In this document: piece after piece, positions 59,094 through 64,000 of the stretch | How the letters are laid out: every line of letters begins with the position of its first letter | How positions within the stretch are numbered: the stretch's first letter is position 1 | Assembly (NCBI GenBank): GCA_964423865.1 | Contig: CAYRGN010000004.1 | Span: 62,001-126,000, forward strand | Direction of reading: 5' to 3' | Length of the DNA: 64,000 nucleotides | DNA from: Leadbetterella sp964423865 | GTDB lineage: Bacteria > Bacteroidota > Bacteroidia > Cytophagales > Spirosomataceae | Translations under genes and position numbers: made by a program | Notes under the pieces: model-generated | Seen by the model: only the letters and a program-made list of their open reading frames with translations | What the model was told of the DNA's origin: nothing | Databases searched by the model: none

Positions 59094-60716
59094 ATGAGAA
59101 AACTGATAATCCTCCTCTCTTTCCTGACCTGGGGGTGTTCGTCTAAAGACACCGCCGACCTGATTGTGATTAACGCGCGGGTGTACACCGTGAACGCCGA
59201 CTTCGCTACCGCCGAGGCCTTTGCGGTCAAAAACGGCAAGTTTATCCGTATAGGCACTACGGAAGAAATTCAGCGCCGGTACCAGGCCAAAGAGACCATT
59301 GACGCCGACGGGAAACCCGTGTACCCGGGCTTTTATGACGCACACGCCCATTTCCCCAGCCTGGCGGAATTTCTGGGGGAAGTGGACCTGAACGGTTCCC
59401 AATCGTTGGAAGAAGTGGTAGAAAGGCTGAAAGCCTGGGAGAAGAACAACCCCAACAAGCCCTGGATTGTAGGAGGCGGATGGGATCAGAACCTCTGGCC
59501 GGGAAAACAGTTTCCGGACAAGCGCCTGCTGGACAAAGCGTTTCCGGACAAACCCGTATTTCTAAGCCGGGTGGATTATCACGCTGCCGTGGTCAATTCA
59601 AAGGCCCTGGAGTTAAATAAAATAACGGAAATCAAAGAGGTACCTGGCGGACTTATCGGGGGTAAAAACAATGTACCTGACGGCCTTCTGGTAGACAATG
59701 CCATGGACCTCATTCAAATCCCGTCACCGTCTGAGGAAGCCTACCTGAAGCTCTTGCAAACGGCCCAGGATTCCCTTTTCTCTGTAGGCCTGACCAGTCT
59801 GGTGGATGCCGGACTGTCTGTCAACGCCCTTGAGCTACTGAAAAAATTCTACAAAGACGGGCAGTTGAAGATCCGGGATTACGCCATGGTAGCGGCTTCT
59901 CCCGAAAGCGTGGAAGACTATATCGGAAGAGGGTTCTACGAGTCGGACCGCCTGGAAATAAAATCGTTTAAAATCATGGGCGACGGCGCCCTGGGTTCCC
60001 GGGGCGCCTGCCTGCTGGAACATTATCATGACGCGCCCACCCGGGGGTTCCTTCTGCACAGTCCGGAAGAGCTGGACAGGATGATCGGAAAAATCTCGAA
60101 CAGTCCGTTTCAGGCCAACGCACACGCCATTGGGGATTCGGCGAACCGTATCCTGCTTGACCTGTACGGCAAACACCTGACCAATAATGCCAACCGGCGC
60201 TGGCGCATTGAACATGCCCAGATTGTGGCCCCTGAAGATTTTGCCAAATTCCGGCAGTTTAAGATCATTCCTTCCGTGCAGCCTACGCATGCCACCTCAG
60301 ACATGTATTGGGCGGAAGACCGGATCGGCGCAGAAAGAATGAAAGGCGCCTATGCCTACAAACACCTGCTGAACGAATACGGCAAAGTAGCCATTGGCAG
60401 TGATTTCCCGGTAGAGCATTTTAACCCGCTTTATGGTTTCCATGCGGCCGTGGCCCGGGTAGATGCGCAGGGTTATCCGGAGGGAGGGTTCCGGATGGAA
60501 GATGTGCTGACCCGGGAAGAAGCCCTGAGAGGCATGACCATCTGGGCCGCTTACTCCTGTTTCCAGGAATACAAAAGAGGAAGTATAGAGAAGGGGAAAG
60601 ACGCTGATTTTATTATCCTGGAAGACGATATCATGACCGCACCGGCCCAGAAATTGCGTACGGTGAAAACGGCACGTACGGTAGTGGGCGGAGAAACGGT
60701 GTTTGTGAGAAAATAA
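59094..60716 (+). CDS. Amidohydrolase (YtcJ-like), lipoprotein
   Basis: 540 residues from ATG 59094. Lipobox WGC in MRKLIILLSFLTWGCSSKD (Cys15). PGFYDAHAHFP has the HxH metal ligands; ALGSRGACLLEHY, HAIGDSANR and IGSDFPVEHFNPLYGF complete the amidohydrolase-3 site. It probably cleaves N-acylated or cyclic substrates in the periplasm. First gene of the amidohydrolase-gntP-ridA-dipeptidase run. Confidence 0.92.
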   Translation: MRKLIILLSFLTWGCSSKDTADLIVINARVYTVNADFATAEAFAVKNGKFIRIGTTEEIQRRYQAKETIDADGKPVYPGFYDAHAHFPSLAEFLGEVDLNGSQSLEEVVERLKAWEKNNPNKPWIVGGGWDQNLWPGKQFPDKRLLDKAFPDKPVFLSRVDYHAAVVNSKALELNKITEIKEVPGGLIGGKNNVPDGLLVDNAMDLIQIPSPSEEAYLKLLQTAQDSLFSVGLTSLVDAGLSVNALELLKKFYKDGQLKIRDYAMVAASPESVEDYIGRGFYESDRLEIKSFKIMGDGALGSRGACLLEHYHDAPTRGFLLHSPEELDRMIGKISNSPFQANAHAIGDSANRILLDLYGKHLTNNANRRWRIEHAQIVAPEDFAKFRQFKIIPSVQPTHATSDMYWAEDRIGAERMKGAYAYKHLLNEYGKVAIGSDFPVEHFNPLYGFHAAVARVDAQGYPEGGFRMEDVLTREEALRGMTIWAAYSCFQEYKRGSIEKGKDADFIILEDDIMTAPAQKLRTVKTARTVVGGETVFVRK

Positions 60717-60737
60717 CGGTGGGTGCCACCGGCCATA

Positions 60738-60764
60738 GAGAATCCGGGAGAGTCGCCGGATCTC
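60738..60764. other. Hairpin between amidohydrolase and gntP
   Basis: GAG-A-ATCCGG and CCGGAT-CTC pair with a single bulged A around an 8-base loop. No T run follows, so it may be an mRNA stability or processing element rather than a terminator. Confidence 0.35.
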
Positions 60765-60786
60765 CAACCTTAAATATAACGTCAGA

Positions 60787-62100
60787 ATGACCTTTCTTAT
60801 TATTTTACTGAGCTTAGCCTGCCTGATTCTGCTGATTTCCTATTTCCGCGTGAATGCTTTCCTGGCCTTTCTTTTGGTTTCTATCGGCGCGGGCCTGGCC
60901 CTGGGCATTCCCCTGACGGGCATTGTATCTTCGGTAGAAAAAGGCATTGGAGGCATTATGGGCAGCCTCACGCTTATCCTGGTGCTGGGCGCCATGTTGG
61001 GAAAGCTGGTGGCCGAGAGCGGCGCGGCCGACCGTATCGCCGCCGTGATGGTCCGGATTTTCGGAGAGAAATACATGCGCTGGGGTTTAACCGTGACCGG
61101 GTTTATTGTGGGTATCCCCCTATTTTACGGCGTAGGGTTTGTGCTGTTGGTGCCGCTCATCTTCTCCATTGTGTATAAATACAAGCTACCGGCGGTTTAT
61201 ATCGGTCTGCCTATGCTGGCGGCCTTATCGGTCACTCACGGTTTTATCCCGCCTCACCCTTCGCCGGTGGCCCTGGTAACGCTCTTTCATGCCGACATGG
61301 GCCTCACGCTGATCTATGGATTGCTCATTGCAGTACCCGCCATTATCCTAGGCGGCCCGATCTTTTCCAGATCGCTGAAAGGTATACAAGGGGCGCCTTC
61401 GGCTATTTTTCAACCGGGTGAAACGTCCCAGGATGAATTACCGGGTACGCTCAACAGTTTCATCACCGCCCTTTTTCCTGTCTTCGCCCTTATCTTGTTT
61501 ACTATCCTTCCGTATACGGTAGCGACAGACTCTCCGGCTCTCCCATACATTCATTTCCTGGGCAACCCCTCTATTGTCATGATCCTGTCGCTCTTGCTGG
61601 CCAGTTACTCCCTGGCCCTCAGCCGGGGGAAAAAGATGGGCTGGTTAATGAAAGTATACGAAGAAGCGGTCAAAGACATTGCCATGATCCTGCTGATCAT
61701 CGCCGGTTCCGGTATATTCAAGCAAGTGATGGAAGACAGCGGAGTGAGCGTACAGATCGCCGAAAGCCTGCAACAGCTGAGCATACATCCGCTGGTGCTG
61801 GCCTGGGTTATTACGGCGGTAATCCGCGGCTGCGTGGGTTCGGCCACGGTAGCCGCCCTTACGGCAGGGGGGGTATTGCTTCCCCTGGTGACCAACTCCG
61901 GAGTAGACCCCAACCTCATGGTGCTGGCCATAGGCGCAGGAAGTTTAATGTTCTCTCATGTCAACGATTCCGGCTTCTGGCTGTTTAAAGAATATTTTGG
62001 AATAAGTGTGCAAGATACTTTCCGGTCTTGGTCGGTGATGGAAGCCATCGTCTCGGTAGTAGGACTTGCAGGCGTATGGGCCCTGCACCTGATTATTTAG
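60787..62100 (+). CDS. GntP-family gluconate/organic-acid:H+ symporter
   Basis: 437 residues with 11-12 TM segments. ILVLGAMLGKLVAESGAADRIA, THGFIPPHPSPVAL, ITAVIRGCVGSATVAALTAGG and FSHVNDSGFWLFKEYF are the family signatures. Imports gluconate or, in other members, D-amino acids or other small acids. With the flanking genes, a D-amino acid or peptide-derived substrate is as likely as gluconate. Confidence 0.95.
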   Translation: MTFLIILLSLACLILLISYFRVNAFLAFLLVSIGAGLALGIPLTGIVSSVEKGIGGIMGSLTLILVLGAMLGKLVAESGAADRIAAVMVRIFGEKYMRWGLTVTGFIVGIPLFYGVGFVLLVPLIFSIVYKYKLPAVYIGLPMLAALSVTHGFIPPHPSPVALVTLFHADMGLTLIYGLLIAVPAIILGGPIFSRSLKGIQGAPSAIFQPGETSQDELPGTLNSFITALFPVFALILFTILPYTVATDSPALPYIHFLGNPSIVMILSLLLASYSLALSRGKKMGWLMKVYEEAVKDIAMILLIIAGSGIFKQVMEDSGVSVQIAESLQQLSIHPLVLAWVITAVIRGCVGSATVAALTAGGVLLPLVTNSGVDPNLMVLAIGAGSLMFSHVNDSGFWLFKEYFGISVQDTFRSWSVMEAIVSVVGLAGVWALHLII

Positions 62101-62134
62101 CGGTGGGCCGAATTAAAATTAAAACGAATACGAA

Positions 62135-62599
62135 ATGTTTAACGCAGACGAACAATTTGAAAAACTGGGGCTTGCCCTACCCCCTGCCCCGGCGCCTAAA
62201 GGCGTATACAAACCCTGCCTGGTAGACGGAAAATACCTTTATCTTTCGGGCCACGGACCGGTTCAGAACGACGCCTCCCTTATCATAGGCCGCATCGGAA
62301 GCGAGATGACGCCGGAACACGGCAAAATGGCGGCACGCCAGGTGGGCCTGACCATGTTATCCACCATTAAAGCTCAACTGGGGAGCCTGAACAAGGTGAA
62401 ACGGGTGATTAAAGTACTGGGAATGGTCAATTGTACCCCCGAATTTGAACACCACCCTTTCATTATTAACGGGTGCAGCGAGCTGTTCGCTTCCGTGTGG
62501 GGAGAAGAAAACGGCATCGGCGTAAGAAGCGCGGTGGGTTTCGGTTCCCTGCCGGATAACATCCCGGTGGAGATAGAGGCGTTGTTTGAATTACAATAG
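62135..62599 (+). CDS. RidA-family (YjgF/UK114) protein, long form
   Basis: 154 residues, longer than canonical RidA (about 128). KYLYLSGHGPVQ, AARQVGLTMLSTIKAQLGSLNKVKRVIKVLGMVNC and GVRSAVGFGSLPDNIPVEIEALFEL match the YjgF/chorismate-mutase-like subgroup. It probably hydrolyses reactive imines made by amino acid breakdown. The stop at 62599 overlaps the next repeat. Confidence 0.92.
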   Translation: MFNADEQFEKLGLALPPAPAPKGVYKPCLVDGKYLYLSGHGPVQNDASLIIGRIGSEMTPEHGKMAARQVGLTMLSTIKAQLGSLNKVKRVIKVLGMVNCTPEFEHHPFIINGCSELFASVWGEENGIGVRSAVGFGSLPDNIPVEIEALFELQ

Positions 62600-62673
62600 C
62601 TATGAGCCACGAGCTATGAGCTGAAGACCAAAGCTCAAAGCTCATAGCTCATAGCTCAAAACTCATAGCTCAA
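62598..62673. repeat. Heptamer repeat, copy 3 of 3, large inverted repeat
   Basis: Left arm AGCTATG, AGCCACG, AGCTATG, AGCTGAA (62598-62625), spacer GACCAA, right arm AGCTCAA, AGCTCAT, AGCTCAT, AGCTCAA, AACTCAT, AGCTCAA (62632-62673). The arms are complementary, so the RNA can form a long hairpin that ends directly at the ATG (62675) of the dipeptidase gene and leaves no room for a ribosome site. Confidence 0.85.
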
Positions 62674-62674
62674 A

Positions 62675-63745
62675 ATGGAAAATCTCTTCATCATCGACGC
62701 TCACCTTGACCTGAGCATGAACGCCATGGAATGGAACCGCGATCTGCGGGTTTCCATAGAGGAACTGAACCGACGGGAAAAAGGCATGACCGATAAGCCC
62801 GACCGGGGCAAGGCCACCATTACGTTTGATGAACTCCGCAGAGGGAACATCGGCCTGGTAGTGGCCACGCAGATCGCGCGCTACGTTCAGCCCGGAAGCG
62901 CCCTGCCGGGGTGGCTCTCGCCGGAACAGGCCTGGGCCCAGACACAGGCCCAGTTGGCCTGGTACAAGGCCATGGAAGAAGACGGGCATTTGCGCATGAT
63001 TCGGAGCCGTTCGGAACTGGACGAGCATTTGGCCCGCTGGAACACCGACAAAACCACCATTGGCTATATTTTAAGCCTGGAAGGGGCGGATTCTCTCGTA
63101 AATCTGAGCTATGTAGAAAAGGCATACCGCTATGGTTTAAGAGCCATTGGTCCGGGGCATTACGGTCCGGGCCGTTATGCCAACGGAACCGACTCTTCCG
63201 GGAAGCTGAACGCCGACGGGATCGCCCTCCTACAGGAAATGGAGCGCCTCAATATGATTCTGGATGCTACACACCTTAACGACGATGCCTTCTGGGATGC
63301 GCTGGGACGGTTTCGGGGAAACGTTTGGGCCAGCCATAACAACTGCCGCAAATTTGTGGATCATAACCGCCAGTACAGCGATGACATGATCAAAGCCCTG
63401 CTGGAGCGCGGAGCCGTGATCGGTGTGGCATTAGACGCCTGGATGATGGTGCCGGGCTGGGTAAGAGGGCAATCCACCCCCCAGGCAATGAACTGTACAC
63501 TGGAAATCATGGCCGACAACCTGGACCATATCTGCCAGCTGGCCGGCAATACCGACCACGTGGCCATCGGCAGCGACCTCGACGGCGCCTTCGGACGTGA
63601 ACAATGCCCGGCTGACCTCGAAACCATCGCCGACATGCAAAAGGTATTTCCTATTCTTCAAAGGCGGGGCTACACGCATGAAGATATACGGAAAATTGCG
63701 CACGACAACTGGCTGCGGTTTATGCGAAAGGCGTTGCCGGAGTAA
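62675..63745 (+). CDS. Membrane dipeptidase (M19, renal-dipeptidase family)
   Basis: 356 residues, no signal peptide. IIDAHLDLSMNAM (HxD), ILSLEGADSL (metal Glu), ILDATHLNDDAFW, GNVWASHNNCR and AIGSDLDGAFG are the binuclear zinc site. Cleaves dipeptides, often with D-residues at the C-terminal side. Within the operon it fits D-amino acid or peptidoglycan peptide use. Confidence 0.94.
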   Translation: MENLFIIDAHLDLSMNAMEWNRDLRVSIEELNRREKGMTDKPDRGKATITFDELRRGNIGLVVATQIARYVQPGSALPGWLSPEQAWAQTQAQLAWYKAMEEDGHLRMIRSRSELDEHLARWNTDKTTIGYILSLEGADSLVNLSYVEKAYRYGLRAIGPGHYGPGRYANGTDSSGKLNADGIALLQEMERLNMILDATHLNDDAFWDALGRFRGNVWASHNNCRKFVDHNRQYSDDMIKALLERGAVIGVALDAWMMVPGWVRGQSTPQAMNCTLEIMADNLDHICQLAGNTDHVAIGSDLDGAFGREQCPADLETIADMQKVFPILQRRGYTHEDIRKIAHDNWLRFMRKALPE

Positions 63746-63766
63746 ATCCGGTAACGCACTATTTCT

Positions 63767-64000
63767 CTAATCCACATATATTTCATCCGCCAGCAGCCAG
63801 GCTTTAGCGCCCGCACCATATTCTCCTTCCGGAATGATGCCCTTGTTTTCAGCAAAGACTTTTACATACCGGGCTTTAGCCGGTTTTATCTTTGCCCGTA
63901 CCCTGTTGATCCCGTTCGCGGGAAATTCGTTTGTGCGAAAGACCTCCTTATAGCTCACTCCGTCTTTTGACAAATAAAACACCAGGGTGGTCGGCTCCCA
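63767..64000 (-). CDS. C-terminal domain of a probable GH20-like secreted hydrolase (partial)
   Basis: Only the 3' end is inside the window; the frame is open to base 64000 (WEPTTLVFYLSKDGVSY...). RYVKVFAENKGIIPEGEYGAG with KAWLLADEIYVD at the end is the F5/8-type-C (discoidin-like) sugar-binding domain commonly found at the end of Bacteroidota beta-N-acetylhexosaminidases. The catalytic part is outside. Confidence 0.7.
   Translation of the reverse strand, partial: WEPTTLVFYLSKDGVSYKEVFRTNEFPANGINRVRAKIKPAKARYVKVFAENKGIIPEGEYGAGAKAWLLADEIYVD

Overview
The window looks like a chromosomal segment of a Bacteroidota bacterium, most likely from the Cytophagales or a nearby order. Direct evidence is the -7 box TAnnTTTG upstream of several genes, the scarcity of clear Shine-Dalgarno sites, a phosphate-selective-porin-type outer membrane protein, an A2-like class A beta-lactamase with a lipobox, and the neighbourhood M1 peptidase / HupE-UreJ-like protein / DUF6702-like protein. 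I cannot name a genus. I saw no rRNA, tRNA, CRISPR array, integrase or transposase.

Layout. 1-14.1 kb and 30.3-64 kb are GC-richer housekeeping and catabolic DNA: end of a glycosyltransferase, rarA, an aldo/keto reductase, infC-thrS, a TPR lipoprotein, two related secreted proteins, an EVE protein, uxuA plus a GMC oxidoreductase, and a drug/metabolite transporter. After the island come glgB, a STAS protein, rnz and alaS, then a stretch of intact and broken toxin-antitoxin genes (36.6-38.3 kb), an ATP-grasp enzyme, a porin, cvpA-yqeY, pdxJ, a second glycosyltransferase and a cation efflux protein next to a class A beta-lactamase. Then come a flavin reductase, a small AT-rich two-gene insert, the tyrosine-degradation genes fahA-hmgA-hppD with a divergent LysR regulator, and a two-component system. 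Last are a D-amino-acid-oxidase-type flavoprotein with an M1 peptidase/HupE/DUF6702 group, and an amidohydrolase-gntP-ridA-dipeptidase operon. The window ends in the C-terminus of a probable glycoside hydrolase.

Island. 15.2-30.3 kb is clearly AT-richer and reads as foreign, mosaic DNA without a mobility gene. It holds an AlbA_2/Schlafen-type regulator plus XRE repressor with two decayed copies of the XRE 5' end, a secreted two-repeat protein, the main candidate system (19.0-28.9 kb), and a DUF4143-type ATPase behind palindromic operator-like repeats.

Candidate system. Nine tightly packed + strand genes, several touching or overlapping, encode a membrane protein, a PP2C phosphatase, a large membrane-spanning Ser/Thr kinase (kinase, TM, SH3b, ten CxxC zinc-knuckle motifs), a coiled-coil protein, a ClpB-D2-like AAA+ ATPase, a CxxxCxxC radical-SAM protein, a zinc-ribbon/FHA protein, a PH-domain membrane protein and another membrane protein. 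A 39-residue CxxCxG mini-protein probably ends the set. The kinase/phosphatase/FHA/AAA+ combination resembles the Thr-phosphorylation switch of type VI secretion (PpkA/PppA/Fha/ClpV) and the kinase-PP2C part of TerY-P modules, but no secretion, vWA or Ter genes are present. I infer a phosphorylation-gated membrane-associated remodelling machine, possibly a stress or conflict (defence) system.

Dispersed repeats. A heptamer repeat family (AGCTWTG / its complement AGCTCAT) occurs in three intergenic sites (8.9, 50.6 and 62.6 kb), two of them forming large inverted repeats directly in front of a start codon.
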